40,693 bases of DNA from Anaerolineales bacterium (GCA_016932715.1 JAFGCG010000139.1:1-40693), one strand, 5' to 3'; positions 30,124-39,072 are shown, numbered from the stretch's first letter. Program-made: numbers and translations. Notes: generated by a model from the sequence alone, not told the origin.

Positions 30124-30889
30124 TGCCTGGATTCCACAGCGCCGCATCGACCTGCATCCCCAGCGCCCCCGCCGATAGCATCGCCTCGGCGTTCTCCTGC
30201 GACCAGACTCCGCCCGCGCCGATGATCGGCAGTCCAATTCTGGCAGCGGAGTAGACCGTTTCGAGGGCGCGCGGGAAGAGGGATGGACCGTACAGGCGGC
30301 CGGTGACAAGTTCCTCTCTCCCCTTGGGAGAGGGGTTAGGGGTGAGGGAAGAAATGGGCAGCGCCCCGCGCGAGGCGGCGAGGCTGATCGCTTGCGCGCC
30401 TCCCTGGATCAAGCGCGGACCGAGCGACAGTACCTGCTCGACCGGCAGGGAAAAGATCAGCGGCAATTCCCCCAGACACATTTCAAGCGTCAGCAAAAGA
30501 ATATCATCTGCCAGCAAAGGTGCGAAACCCAGCTCGGCTGCCATCACGTTCTCCTGCATCTCCAGCGCCTGCACCATGTGCTGCGTCTCTTCGGGGCGGT
30601 CCGCCATGAGATGGACGATGACCGGCAGGTCGGATTTGTCCCAGCGGGAGGTGTATTTCCTGAGCCCCGCGTGGAATCCGGGATTCGGCAGGCCGGTGTG
30701 GAGCAGGAATCCGCCGGGATATTCGATCACTTCCGGTTTGGCGGCGGGCTGGCGCGGCCGCATGGAGAGCGGATTCGTCACGAACGCGCCGAACGAATCC
30801 CAGGGGACCTCCACGCGCGTGTCCGGTGCGAATCCCAGCGATCCCGCTGCATTCATGAGCGGTTTGCTGAAATAAAGATCGCGCTTCAT
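30098..30889 (-). CDS. Dihydroorotate dehydrogenase-like FMN protein
   Basis: A 263-residue protein with the start of a DHOD-type TIM barrel (KPLMNAAGSLGFAPD, AFVTNPLSMRPRQPA, LPNPGFHAGLRKY) and the flavin phosphate loop GLPIIGAGGVWSQENAEAML. The central catalytic segment does not match PyrD well, so it is probably a relative with a different substrate. A dispersed repeat is read in frame as LTPNPSPKGREE at about residues 180-192. It replaces or extends a barrel loop. The protein is also shorter than PyrD (about 300). Its C-terminal end overlaps the convergent deazaflavin gene by 26 bases. Confidence 0.68.
   Translation of the reverse strand: MKRDLYFSKPLMNAAGSLGFAPDTRVEVPWDSFGAFVTNPLSMRPRQPAAKPEVIEYPGGFLLHTGLPNPGFHAGLRKYTSRWDKSDLPVIVHLMADRPEETQHMVQALEMQENVMAAELGFAPLLADDILLLTLEMCLGELPLIFSLPVEQVLSLGPRLIQGGAQAISLAASRGALPISSLTPNPSPKGREELVTGRLYGPSLFPRALETVYSAARIGLPIIGAGGVWSQENAEAMLSAGALGMQVDAALWNPGTTFSAPAP
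30313..30348. repeat. CCTCTCTCCCCTTGGGAGAGG-type repeat read in frame
   Basis: CTCTCTCCCC and GGGAGAGGGGTTAGGGGTGAGGG are the two halves of a very common dispersed bacterial repeat that translates to LTPNPSPKGRGE. Here it lies inside the DHOD-like gene and gives LTPNPSPKGREE. Confidence 0.85.
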
Positions 30890-30900
30890 AGATGGTTCAC

Positions 30901-32562
30901 TTACTTGATTGTATCAACAATGTAAATATCCGAGCCGCTGATGAAAGCAATGGAGTTTCCGTCTGGTGACCAGAACATTTCATTGATGTCAGGCATCGGT
31001 CCGGTTATTTGTTCGAAGTGTTGGAACATTGGATAGTCCACCTGCCAAAGGCCCCCATCTGTCCCTGTGAACCTGATACGATCGCCGTTTGGACTCCAAT
31101 CAAAATCCGTAACAGAAACAGGTAACTCCTGCTCTTCAACGGTCATATCTTTTGCATTCAGCAGAGCAAGCGTGTGGTCATTTTTAGATGTATAGGCTAG
31201 CACATTCTCTGTGGGGTGCCATAATGCTTCATTCTCCTGCCTTGGATTTACAGGGAAAGGCAGTAGCTCTTTACTGTCCACAGAAAGAACATAGGCATCA
31301 GCTGTGTCATATTCATCTATCCATCCAAATTGACTGTCTGCCGACCAGGTGAATTTGTAAACAGCACTGTCATAGGGAGTGGACTCAAAAGTAGTCAAAT
31401 TGACCAGAAAGCTATGATAGGTACCATCAACATGGGAAAAGCCTGTTATCCAAACATACATCTCATCTGGTGAGACCATGTAGACAGAATTTGTTGGGAG
31501 ATCAAATAGATCGGATGGGATGCCTGCCTTTTCTACCAGATCGTAATAAGTCTTCTCAGACGGGCTAAACATAGGTATATCATGTGCAGAAGAGTCATAA
31601 AAGTAATTCCACTCAATTAGGAAATAGGTGTCATTTCGCACCCATTGTCCGTAACTATGGCCACTCATGGGAGAGGATACTGGTTTTCCATCTGTTCCCC
31701 GCAGGTCACCCCATTCAAAGTTGTAGCTCTCGCCAGTCTTGAGATCGGCAAAATAAAAGCAACAGCGATATATGCGTGTCTCATCCGATGACCAGTATAA
31801 TTTCGGTTCCCTTTCAAGGTCGTAATCCATATGCCATGTCAGATCAGTTATTTTATCGTTGCGCAAATCGATGATCGTGTCGTCATCGACCAAAATTTTC
31901 TCACCGCTGGGAGATACACCGAGGATCCTGCCCCAATAGTAAGTGATTTCCTTGCCGTCGAATGTATACGTGAATACAGCATCCATAATAGGCCCCGTGG
32001 CAGAGCTGTAAGCCTCCTGCTGAAAGACGATGCCAAGCTCCCGGGCAATATAAATCGAGGTGGAAATGTTCGACCACGGCAGCCAGGAAGCACCTGTTTC
32101 CAGATTCATGATAACAGGCTGTGAACTCAAATCTTCCTTCCTCTGCCCATCCTGGTGTGGTCTCATCCCTTCGCCTGTTTTCGGATAAAGAAGCAAATGG
32201 TTCGAATCCAACCATTGATAACCGCAGCATGGAAGTTCCTGAAATCCATACTGCCAACCTGTGATTTTTCGTATCTTGTATCCGTTCATGCCTTCCAGGG
32301 TTTGGAGCGATAATGCTTCCCTCAACAGCTTGGGGACTGACGTTGGATCGATGGTTGGGATCAGGGTTGGACGAGTCAGCAGTCCGCGTGTACTTGTTAT
32401 TGCAGGTTCTATGGTAGCAGTGGCACTACGATTGGGGATGCTGGTTGGTATTAGGGTTGCTGGAGATGCTACAGATACTGGCGTGACCTGAGAAGCCCCT
32501 CCACACGCGGACAAAAGCAAATACAGTGCGACGAAAATACCTGCTCGAAAAAGAGTTTTCAT
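30901..32562 (-). CDS. Secreted lipoprotein with WD40/TolB-like beta-propeller repeats
   Basis: A 553-residue protein. MKTLFRAGIFVALYLLLSAC is a lipoprotein signal with lipobox LSAC at residues 17-20. A Pro/Thr/Ser linker reaches to about residue 75. The rest has several repeats of the form WSPNGDRIRFTG, WSADSQFGWID, FWSPDGNSIAFIS and GVSPSGEKILVDD, which are PD40/TolB-type propeller blades. Such proteins are often extracellular binding or sensor proteins. No specific ligand can be inferred. It is probably monocistronic. Confidence 0.85.
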   Translation of the reverse strand: MKTLFRAGIFVALYLLLSACGGASQVTPVSVASPATLIPTSIPNRSATATIEPAITSTRGLLTRPTLIPTIDPTSVPKLLREALSLQTLEGMNGYKIRKITGWQYGFQELPCCGYQWLDSNHLLLYPKTGEGMRPHQDGQRKEDLSSQPVIMNLETGASWLPWSNISTSIYIARELGIVFQQEAYSSATGPIMDAVFTYTFDGKEITYYWGRILGVSPSGEKILVDDDTIIDLRNDKITDLTWHMDYDLEREPKLYWSSDETRIYRCCFYFADLKTGESYNFEWGDLRGTDGKPVSSPMSGHSYGQWVRNDTYFLIEWNYFYDSSAHDIPMFSPSEKTYYDLVEKAGIPSDLFDLPTNSVYMVSPDEMYVWITGFSHVDGTYHSFLVNLTTFESTPYDSAVYKFTWSADSQFGWIDEYDTADAYVLSVDSKELLPFPVNPRQENEALWHPTENVLAYTSKNDHTLALLNAKDMTVEEQELPVSVTDFDWSPNGDRIRFTGTDGGLWQVDYPMFQHFEQITGPMPDINEMFWSPDGNSIAFISGSDIYIVDTIK

Positions 32563-32577
32563 GTTGACCCGCTTTCT

Positions 32578-32639
32578 ATAATCAGTAGATCGCGAAAGTT
32601 CTCAGGCCTCGCCTAGCCATTTCGTGATCTACTGATTAT
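32578..32639. repeat. 20-bp inverted repeat with GC-rich centre
   Basis: ATAATCAGTAGATCGCGAAA (32578-32597) and TTTCGTGATCTACTGATTAT (32620-32639) are complementary at 19 of 20 positions around a 22-base centre. It fills nearly the whole gap between two minus-strand genes. It may be a small mobile repeat or a terminator for the methyltransferase gene; no T-run is seen. Confidence 0.75.
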
Positions 32640-32644
32640 GAAGA

Positions 32645-33220
32645 TTACAAACGTTCGGCTCGATACATTGTCATCAATGGCGTCCATTGTTTGTTACAGA
32701 TTTTAAAACCGCGCGACCTCAAATATTGTTCCATGCGCCAAACGCCGAAATCTGAATCCGGATGCCCCCAGCGGAAGAAGAACTCGAACAGCCTGAGGTC
32801 CATGCCGCGCGGCTCCTCGACGAAGAACCCCCCGCCCGGTCTCAGCACGCCTCGGATCTCGTCGATCACTTTGCGCCATTCCGGGATGTGATGCAGCACG
32901 CCGAAGATGATCACTACATCTCTACTCGCCTTTCTGAATTGACTTAAGTCCGTTGCATCCTGCACGAGGAATTGATAGTGTGGGTAGCGCTGGCGCGCCT
33001 TTTCGAGCTGCTCCTCCATCACATCCAGGCCGACGTAACTGCGCGGCGAACCCTGATTCAACAGGTACGCGCCGTGACCGTTCCCGCAGCCGATTTCCAG
33101 GACATCCTTGTCGCGTATATCCAATCCCATTCGCTGAAAAAGTGGAATTTCAAAATGCGCCTGTCCCCATTTGCGCCACCACGAGTCCATGGCGCGGAAT
33201 TCGATGTCGGAGAGTTTCAT
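32645..33220 (-). CDS. Class I SAM-dependent methyltransferase
   Basis: A 191-residue enzyme. SAM motif I is KDVLEIGCGNGHGAYLL, motif II follows at YVGLDVMEEQLEKA, motif III is FLVQDATDLSQ and motif IV is VIIFGVLHHIPEWR. VLRPGGGFFVEEP follows. This is the methyltransf_11/25 class. The substrate is not determinable. The ATG at 33220 is near the start of the next upstream gene's terminator region, with no strong operon link. Confidence 0.93.
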   Translation of the reverse strand: MKLSDIEFRAMDSWWRKWGQAHFEIPLFQRMGLDIRDKDVLEIGCGNGHGAYLLNQGSPRSYVGLDVMEEQLEKARQRYPHYQFLVQDATDLSQFRKASRDVVIIFGVLHHIPEWRKVIDEIRGVLRPGGGFFVEEPRGMDLRLFEFFFRWGHPDSDFGVWRMEQYLRSRGFKICNKQWTPLMTMYRAERL

Positions 33221-33264
33221 GGCAAAATTTTACCCCTCTTCATTTGTGAGGAGGGGTAACTGAT

Positions 33265-34578
33265 TTATGCAGTGACGGTCAAACCCATTGTCTGCAGCAT
33301 CTCTTCGTTGGTGTCGAACTTGAAATCTTCCATGCCCCGCTTTTGCGCTTCGGCAAGCTCCATGGCTTCCAGTTTCCGGATGTCATCTTCCGTCACAACT
33401 GGCTTGTCCAGGTTCTTGAGCTTCTCAGCCAGGGCTTTCAGGTCCGGCTCGCCGGGTTGTTTGGTCTGCAGATAGCCCCAGACCGCTTTCGAGGCGTTCG
33501 TACCGTCCTTGCGCGCGTAGCCGACCAGGCCCGTACTTGCCTGGCGCGACCAGCCGCCGACGAAAACATCTTCGATCGGCGATTCATAGGACATGCCCTC
33601 GATGGGAAAATGCGGATTTGGATCCTTGACGAACTCATTCCATTCGACCGGCAGACCAAAGGAATCATCCACTTTATCGCCAATGGCAAAGATCACCGTT
33701 TCCACATCCAGCCGACGCTTGTTCCCGGTGCCCCTGGCTTTCGTGTCGCCGTTGGCTTCCACGAGAATGTTATCTTCGATCTCGACCTGCTTCAATTTGC
33801 CGTGCTCATCCCCGATCATCTGAACGGGAGAAGCCAGGAACTCGAAGCGGAAACAGGTCCTGGAGGCTTTGGGCAGCGCTTTCGGGAGGGCTTCCAGGAT
33901 CGTGAGGCGCGCCGCCTGCGGGTCCTGGTGGACCGCCTGCATGATCGGGGCGACCCGCTGGATCTCGGCATCCAATGCCGGGATATCCAGGTTGTCGATC
34001 ACGTATTCCATTTCCTTCTTTTCGAACTTAACTTCAGCCGGACCGCGCCGTACGATTGCAATGACTTCCTCCACTTTTTTCTCGCGTATCAGAAAATGCG
34101 CGATATCGAGCATCACGTTCCCCGCGCCAATGACCGCACAGCGTTTTCCAAAATGGAACGGCTTTTGGCTGAATGGCGGCAGATGGTTGTAATAATAGAC
34201 GACATCCTTGGCGTGATAAACGCCTTCCAGGTCCTCCCCCGGCAGACCAAGCCACTTCGTGCCCTGCGCCCCCGCGGTGACCAGGATCGCCTGAAATCCG
34301 AGCGCACGCAAATCGTCGAGCGTGAGATCGCCCTGCGCGCCGACCGTAACGTTTCCATAATAATCAAGGTTGGGCACATCCAGCACCTGGCGAAACTGCT
34401 TGCGCAAGCCGCTCTTCATGGTATGTTTAGTGGGATAAATTCCATATTCTGCAAGTCCGCCCGGTTTGATGTCGCGGTTGAATAGGATTACCCGCGCGCC
34501 CTTGTTGGCAAGTTCGCGTGCACCAAATAACCCCGCCGGCCCCGCGCCGATCACGGCAACAAAATATTGACTGCTCAC
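33265..34578 (-). CDS. FAD/NAD(P)-dependent oxidoreductase (ferredoxin-NADP reductase / GltD-like)
   Basis: A 437-residue flavoprotein. The FAD Rossmann motif is VAVIGAGPAGLFGARELANKG at the N-terminus. LAEYGIYPTKHTMK and KPGGLAEYGI are typical of the adrenodoxin-reductase/GltD class. The second nucleotide motif CAVIGAGNVMLDIAHFL binds NAD(P)H. The C-terminal motif FVGGWSRQASTGLVGYAR closes the FAD site. The substrate may be ferredoxin or an amino-acid-related partner; no iron-sulfur domain is attached. The start is GTG 34578 with GGAGG a few bases upstream. Confidence 0.87.
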   Translation of the reverse strand: MSSQYFVAVIGAGPAGLFGARELANKGARVILFNRDIKPGGLAEYGIYPTKHTMKSGLRKQFRQVLDVPNLDYYGNVTVGAQGDLTLDDLRALGFQAILVTAGAQGTKWLGLPGEDLEGVYHAKDVVYYYNHLPPFSQKPFHFGKRCAVIGAGNVMLDIAHFLIREKKVEEVIAIVRRGPAEVKFEKKEMEYVIDNLDIPALDAEIQRVAPIMQAVHQDPQAARLTILEALPKALPKASRTCFRFEFLASPVQMIGDEHGKLKQVEIEDNILVEANGDTKARGTGNKRRLDVETVIFAIGDKVDDSFGLPVEWNEFVKDPNPHFPIEGMSYESPIEDVFVGGWSRQASTGLVGYARKDGTNASKAVWGYLQTKQPGEPDLKALAEKLKNLDKPVVTEDDIRKLEAMELAEAQKRGMEDFKFDTNEEMLQTMGLTVTA

Positions 34579-35037
34579 AACACCTCCACCATCTGCTCTA
34601 AAGTTGATAAGAACGGGCTGATTATATCAAAAAGAAGTTTACCGGCAAGACGGGCGAATCGACCCTTATGTAAAACTCATCCTCAGAGAGTGTTTCTTAA
34701 TTCACCACAAAGGACACGACACTTGCACCTGCGCTGCAAGTGCTGGTGAGAGCACAAAGGTTGGGTCCGTAAAAAGAACAATTCGTGCGAATTCGCGAAA
34801 TTCGCGGCTCAAATTTGTCCGAAAGGGAGCTCAACATCGCCTCCGCGGAATTTCAAAATGCTTTCTCAGGTCTCCCCAGGACCGCTGAACCTAATAAAAT
34901 CGTGATGCTCGAAACCGTGTAACTATGTTAAGATTACAGTGCGCTTTAGATACGATCGCTTTCAAAACAATTTGGTTATGGTTAACCAATTCAAGATTTG
35001 GGAAATAGAGCCGGCACACCAGCATTGAGGAGCTTGT
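34579..35037. other. Intergenic region with dispersed repeats
   Basis: No gene is seen. It holds a repeat related to 14678-14777 (TTCACCACAAAGGACACG near 34699), a GAATTCGCGAAATTCGCGG stretch near 34790, and a hairpin TTGGTTA-TGGT-TAACCAA at 34972-34989. A promoter for the gene at 35038 is likely here but no convincing box pair could be picked. Confidence 0.5.
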
Positions 35038-35826
35038 ATGACTACACCAGCCTCCGACCAAAATGAAGACAGCAAAATGAAGAGATTGATCTCGGGAAAT
35101 GCGGCTGATTCCATTCGTGCCAGGCTGCCGCGCGCGAATGACGCCGCCGCTCAAAAGCCACCCGCCTCCGCCTCCCCCCGGCCCAAACCTGTCTCTGCCA
35201 CCTCTGAGCCGAAAGCTCGCGCGCCGCGCTTTAAGTTTCTGCCAGCCTTCTGGACGATTGCAAGCGTCATGTCCATCACAGTGAATATCATCTTGATCGT
35301 CATCCTGCTGATCATGTTCCAGATGCTTGGCGCGATTCAAGGCACCGCAGATGACAAGGTCTCAGGCTTGCTCGGCGGACTGTATACAAACTTCGTCAAA
35401 ATGGATCAAGCCACCATTTCCTCGACGATCCCCGTCGATGCCGTGATCCCGCTCAATATCATTGTGCCGGTCCAGACGACCACGCGGATCATACTGGCGG
35501 AGAGCGTTGTCATCCCCAACGCCCACGTTCGGATCACCACCGGGGCGATGAATATCAATGCCGATGCTGTGGTGACCCTTCCCGCCAATACGCCGCTGAT
35601 GGTCACGCTTGATTTCCCGCTCACTGTCCAAAACAGCATTCCCATCCACCTGGATGTGCCCGTGAATATTCCGCTCGACCAAACCGAGTTGCACGAACCC
35701 TTTGTTGGTTTACAGAAAGTCGTCGAACCCTGGTATTGCATTGTGGAACCCAACGCGACAGTCAATGGCTTGCAAGTTTGTTCACCAACTACAAACCCTG
35801 CACCCGCAGAGACTGTGATTCCATGA
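35038..35826 (+). CDS. Single-pass membrane protein, unknown function
   Basis: A 262-residue protein. A cytosolic N-terminal 75 residues are rich in Pro/Ala/Lys and disordered. One membrane helix follows at about residues 78-105 (IASVMSITVNIILIVILLIM). The external part of about 150 residues consists of repeated beta-rich segments such as VDAVIPLNIIVPVQTTTRI and FPLTVQNSIPIHLDVPVNIPL. I recognise no family. GAGG precedes the ATG. Its stop overlaps the M16 peptidase ATG by 4 bases, so the two are co-translated. The membrane protein could place or modulate the proteases, but this is inference. Confidence 0.75.
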   Translation: MTTPASDQNEDSKMKRLISGNAADSIRARLPRANDAAAQKPPASASPRPKPVSATSEPKARAPRFKFLPAFWTIASVMSITVNIILIVILLIMFQMLGAIQGTADDKVSGLLGGLYTNFVKMDQATISSTIPVDAVIPLNIIVPVQTTTRIILAESVVIPNAHVRITTGAMNINADAVVTLPANTPLMVTLDFPLTVQNSIPIHLDVPVNIPLDQTELHEPFVGLQKVVEPWYCIVEPNATVNGLQVCSPTTNPAPAETVIP

Positions 35827-37115
35827 AAAATAACCTTACCCAGGTCACACTTTCCAACGGACTCAAACTTCTCCTTAAAGAAATTCATACCGCGCCGATC
35901 ATTTCAGCCTGGCTGTGGTACCGCGTCGGCTCGCGCGATGAGGTCGCGGGCCGCACCGGCATCTCACACTGGGTTGAGCACATGCAATTCAAAGGCACGC
36001 AGCAATTCCCTGCCAATCTGCTCGATCGCTCCATCTCGCGCGACGGCGGCACATGGAATGCTTTTACCTACATCGATTGGACCGCCTACTTCGAGACCAT
36101 GCCCGCCGATAAGATCGACCTCGCCCTGCGACTCGAAGCAGACCGGATGCTGAACAGCCGCTTCGACCCTGAGGAGGTTGCCTCCGAACGAACGGTCATC
36201 ATCTCCGAGCGGGAGGGCAATGAGAACGAACCACTTTTTCTGCTCGGGGAAGCCCTCCAGCAAACTGCGTTCCGCGTCCATCCCTACCATCACGAAGTCA
36301 TCGGTGATATGGCTGACCTGCGCGCCATGACGCGTGATGACCTCTACAATCATTATCACACCTACTATGTTCCCAACAACGCCGTGATGGCGATGGCGGG
36401 TGACTTTGATACCCAAGCCATGTTGACCCGCATCAGGGAACTATTCGAGACAGTCCCGGCGGGAAGCGAACCGGCGCGCCTGGCGCGCCCGGAGCCGCCG
36501 CAAAATGGGGAGGTGCGTCTTTCCGTGGAGGGACCGGGCACGACCTCCTACGTTCAGGTCTGCTACCGTTTCCCACCCGCTTCCCACCCCGATTTCTTCC
36601 CGTTAAGCGTGCTCGACAGTCTGCTGGCGGGTCCGAGTAATCTCAACATGTTCAGCGGAGGAATATCGAACAAGACCTCGCGTCTCTATCGCGCCCTGGT
36701 GGATAAGGAATACGTGGTCAGTGTACATGGCGGCGCGCAGGCAACGATCGATCCGTTCGTGTACACGATCACAATGACCATCCACCCGAGCCGCCAACCG
36801 GAAGAAGCCCTGGCTGCGCTCGACAGGGAAATCAAACGCGTGAAAGATGAAAAAGTAACAAAGGATGAGATCACGCGTGCCATCAAGCAGGCGCGTGCGA
36901 TATTTGCCTATGGCAGCGAGAACATCACCAATCAGGCATTCTGGCTGGGCTATGCAGAAATGTTTGCGAAATACAATTGGTTCGAAACCTATCTCGATAA
37001 ACTGTCGGCTGTCACTGCCAGAGAGATCCAGCGCGTTGCCAATGAATATTTCAAGCGGCAAAGCCGCGTGGTCGGCACGTATGTTCCGCTGGAGGGCAGG
37101 CATGACGGTAAATAA
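35823..37115 (+). CDS. M16 family zinc metallopeptidase (catalytic subunit)
   Basis: A 430-residue protein with the inverted zinc motif HxxEH in GISHWVEHMQFKGT and the downstream Glu in the region RTVIISEREGNENEP. The N-terminal M16 domain covers about residues 15-160 and the C-terminal peptidase_M16_C domain about 165-345. This is the active type, similar to mitochondrial processing peptidase beta. The ATG 35823 overlaps the previous stop codon. The next gene encodes a partner lacking the zinc motif, the common active/inactive pair. Confidence 0.93.
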   Translation: MKNNLTQVTLSNGLKLLLKEIHTAPIISAWLWYRVGSRDEVAGRTGISHWVEHMQFKGTQQFPANLLDRSISRDGGTWNAFTYIDWTAYFETMPADKIDLALRLEADRMLNSRFDPEEVASERTVIISEREGNENEPLFLLGEALQQTAFRVHPYHHEVIGDMADLRAMTRDDLYNHYHTYYVPNNAVMAMAGDFDTQAMLTRIRELFETVPAGSEPARLARPEPPQNGEVRLSVEGPGTTSYVQVCYRFPPASHPDFFPLSVLDSLLAGPSNLNMFSGGISNKTSRLYRALVDKEYVVSVHGGAQATIDPFVYTITMTIHPSRQPEEALAALDREIKRVKDEKVTKDEITRAIKQARAIFAYGSENITNQAFWLGYAEMFAKYNWFETYLDKLSAVTAREIQRVANEYFKRQSRVVGTYVPLEGRHDGK

Positions 37116-38376
37116 ACTGAACTCATTGCCGGGCCCCGATGATATTTATCGCGCGGTATTGCCAAACGGGATTGTCGTTCTGACGCGTTCGAATTTCAAC
37201 AGTCCCTCTGTTGTGGTTTCCGGATTTTTCGATGCCGGGGCGTTGTTCGACCCCGATGAGAAACTGGGCCTGGCGGAATATACGGTTGCGGCACTGATGC
37301 GCGGCACACAAAAACGTACATTCGATGAAATTTATAACGCGCTCGAGTCAGTGGGCGCAAGTCTGGGATTCAATACAGGTATCCATAAATCCGGTTTCAA
37401 TGGCCGCTCACTCGCTGAGGATTTACCATTGCTATTCGATCTTTTAGCCGAAGCGTTGACCGCGCCGGCATTCCCGAAGGCTGAACTCGAAAGGCTGCGC
37501 GCCCAACTGCTGACCGGGCTTGCCATCCGCGCCGAAGATACGGGGGATATGGCTTCGCTGGTTTTCGATCAGATCCTTTTCAAGGGTCATCCCTACAGCC
37601 GGCCCGAAGACGGGTATCCCGAAACGATCCGGAATATCAGGCGGAATGATCTGGTGAAGTTCCATCGTGAGCATTATGGTCCGCGCGGCATGGTGATCGC
37701 GGTCGTCGGCGCGGTGAAACCGGAAGACGCGCTGAGACAAGTCAAACGCGCCCTGGGCGGCTGGCACGTCAGGGCGCAGAAGGAAGCGCCCGAGTTGCCT
37801 CCATTAAAGATGCTGAAGAAATCAGTCAGCAGGCATCATCGCATCAGGGGCAAGTCACAATCTGATCTGGTGATTGGCACGAACGGTCCCATGCGCCGCG
37901 ACCCCGAGTTTATGCCAGCTTCGATCGGCAACAACATTCTCGGTCAGTTCGGCATGATGGGGCGCATCGGCGATGTGGTCCGCGAAAAGTCCGGGCTTGC
38001 CTATTATGCTTATTCGAGCATGACCGCCGGGCTGGGTCCCGGGTCATGGGAAGTCAGCGCCGGGGTCAGTCCCCAGAATGTAAAGAAAGCTTCCGGGTTG
38101 ATCGTCGATGAATTGAAGCGATTTGTGCAGGAAGGTGTTACAGCCGATGAACTGGCTGACACGAAAGCCAATTTTATTGGGCGCCTGCCGCTTTCACTGG
38201 AGTCGAACGGGGGCATCGCCAATGCATTGTTGAACATCGAGCGCCATAACCTGGGCCTGGATTATTATCGCCGTTACGCAGACTTGGTCAATGAAGTCAC
38301 CGCGGAAGATGTGTTGAACACGGCGAGAAAGTTCATCGATCCTGGTAAGCTGGTGGTTGCGGTGGCAGGACCGTGA
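37102..38376 (+). CDS. M16 family peptidase-like partner (catalytically inactive)
   Basis: A 424-residue M16-fold protein. Where active enzymes have HxxEH it has LGLAEYTVAALMRGT, so both zinc ligands are absent. The rest of both M16 domains is recognisable, for example GFFDAGALFDPDEK, the HPYSRPEDGYPETI region and IGRIGDVVREKSGLAYYAYS-like segments (quoted in part: GDVVREKSGLAYYAYS). Such subunits pair with an active M16 subunit to form the closed chamber. The ATG at 37102 has GGAGG upstream and overlaps the first M16 gene by 14 bases. Confidence 0.92.
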   Translation: MTVNKLNSLPGPDDIYRAVLPNGIVVLTRSNFNSPSVVVSGFFDAGALFDPDEKLGLAEYTVAALMRGTQKRTFDEIYNALESVGASLGFNTGIHKSGFNGRSLAEDLPLLFDLLAEALTAPAFPKAELERLRAQLLTGLAIRAEDTGDMASLVFDQILFKGHPYSRPEDGYPETIRNIRRNDLVKFHREHYGPRGMVIAVVGAVKPEDALRQVKRALGGWHVRAQKEAPELPPLKMLKKSVSRHHRIRGKSQSDLVIGTNGPMRRDPEFMPASIGNNILGQFGMMGRIGDVVREKSGLAYYAYSSMTAGLGPGSWEVSAGVSPQNVKKASGLIVDELKRFVQEGVTADELADTKANFIGRLPLSLESNGGIANALLNIERHNLGLDYYRRYADLVNEVTAEDVLNTARKFIDPGKLVVAVAGP

Positions 38377-38383
38377 TAAGGCA

Positions 38384-38404
38384 GACAGTATTCAGTAGTC
38401 AGTG
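38384..38404. repeat. Short heptad-like repeat (TCAGTA/TCAGTG)
   Basis: ACAGTATTCAGTAGTCAGTG between the M16 pair and acpS has 7-base spaced CAGT units, the same sort of heptad repeat found in the riboswitch P3 arm at 24098-24170 (TTCAGTG, ATCAGCG). Confidence 0.4.
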
Positions 38405-38409
38405 ATGAT

Positions 38410-38775
38410 ATGAAACTAGCAACTGGTGTCGACTTGATTGAAATCGCCCGCATCGAGGAGGTCGTTGCGCGGCACGGCAAGCATTACCTCGAGCGGATCT
38501 TCACGCCCGCCGAACTGGAATATTGTGGAAAGCGCGCCGAATCGCTTGCCGGTCGTTTTGCCGCGAAGGAAGCGGTGGCAAAAGCGCTGGGCTGCGGCAT
38601 TGGTGATGTCGCCTGGCAGGAGATCGAAATTTTGGGGGATGAGCAACATGCGCCCACATTGACATTGCGCGGTGCCGCAGAGAGCAAGGCAAAGGAACTG
38701 GGGTTAACGAACTGGTCTGTGAGTATCAGCCATAGCCAGAGCCATTCGGTCGCGTTCGTCGTAGCGATCGGTTAA
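38410..38775 (+). CDS. acpS: Holo-[acyl-carrier-protein] synthase
   Basis: A 121-residue phosphopantetheinyl transferase that activates acyl carrier protein. Motifs: TGVDLIEIARIEEVV with the metal-binding Asp, FTPAELEYC, and SLAGRFAAKEAVAKALG with the catalytic Glu and Lys, then SISHSQSHSVAFVVA at the end. Length is normal for AcpS. No strong ribosome site; a heptad-like repeat lies directly before the ATG. Confidence 0.96.
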   Translation: MKLATGVDLIEIARIEEVVARHGKHYLERIFTPAELEYCGKRAESLAGRFAAKEAVAKALGCGIGDVAWQEIEILGDEQHAPTLTLRGAAESKAKELGLTNWSVSISHSQSHSVAFVVAIG

Positions 38776-38781
38776 AAAAAT

Positions 38782-38808
38782 CCTCCCGCAGGCCAGTTCT
38801 GCGGGAGG
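38782..38808 (-). terminator. Intrinsic terminator of the LexA-box operon
   Basis: CCTCCCGCAG and CTGCGGGAGG form a perfect 10-bp stem with a 7-base loop. On the minus strand the stem is followed by ATTTTTTT, so it ends the minus-strand operon; acpS ends just before it from the other side. Confidence 0.9.
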
Positions 38809-38829
38809 TGCAAGGGACAGGGACTCGAC

Positions 38830-39072
38830 TCAGTTTTTGTCCTCTATGCCAATCCAAATGTGGCCCGGCAGAACGGGCCGGTAGGGGCGGACAGTCATTT
38901 TGTTGATTTCAAGCTGACGCTGATTCCGCTCTTGCGTATCCAGCATGCTGGGATGAACCAGACACAAATCGGGGCTGCGACCATATTTTTTGTGGTAGTA
39001 ATCCACAGCTTTCTGAATTTTGACAGTGAGTGCCGTTTGCGAGTTATCGAACCAAAGCATTCCAGTGTGCAT
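38830..39072 (-). CDS. Unknown 80-residue protein, second gene of the LexA-box operon
   Basis: An 80-residue protein: MHTGMLWFDNSQTALTVKIQ, then KAVDYYHKKYGRSPDLCLVH with a VHPSML turn and a C-terminal basic/aromatic segment INKMTVRPYRPVLPG. It has no hydrophobic helix and no signal. I recognise no family. The ATG at 39072 has AAGGAG seven bases upstream, which rules against the longer upstream frame. The ATPase gene stops 14 bases before it, and a terminator follows, so the two genes form one SOS-type operon. A DNA-related role is inferred only from its regulation and neighbour. Confidence 0.78.
   Translation of the reverse strand: MHTGMLWFDNSQTALTVKIQKAVDYYHKKYGRSPDLCLVHPSMLDTQERNQRQLEINKMTVRPYRPVLPGHIWIGIEDKN

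Noticed and set aside
33343..34485. A 380-codon plus-strand frame
   Set aside because: Antisense to the FAD oxidoreductase gene with its two Rossmann motifs.
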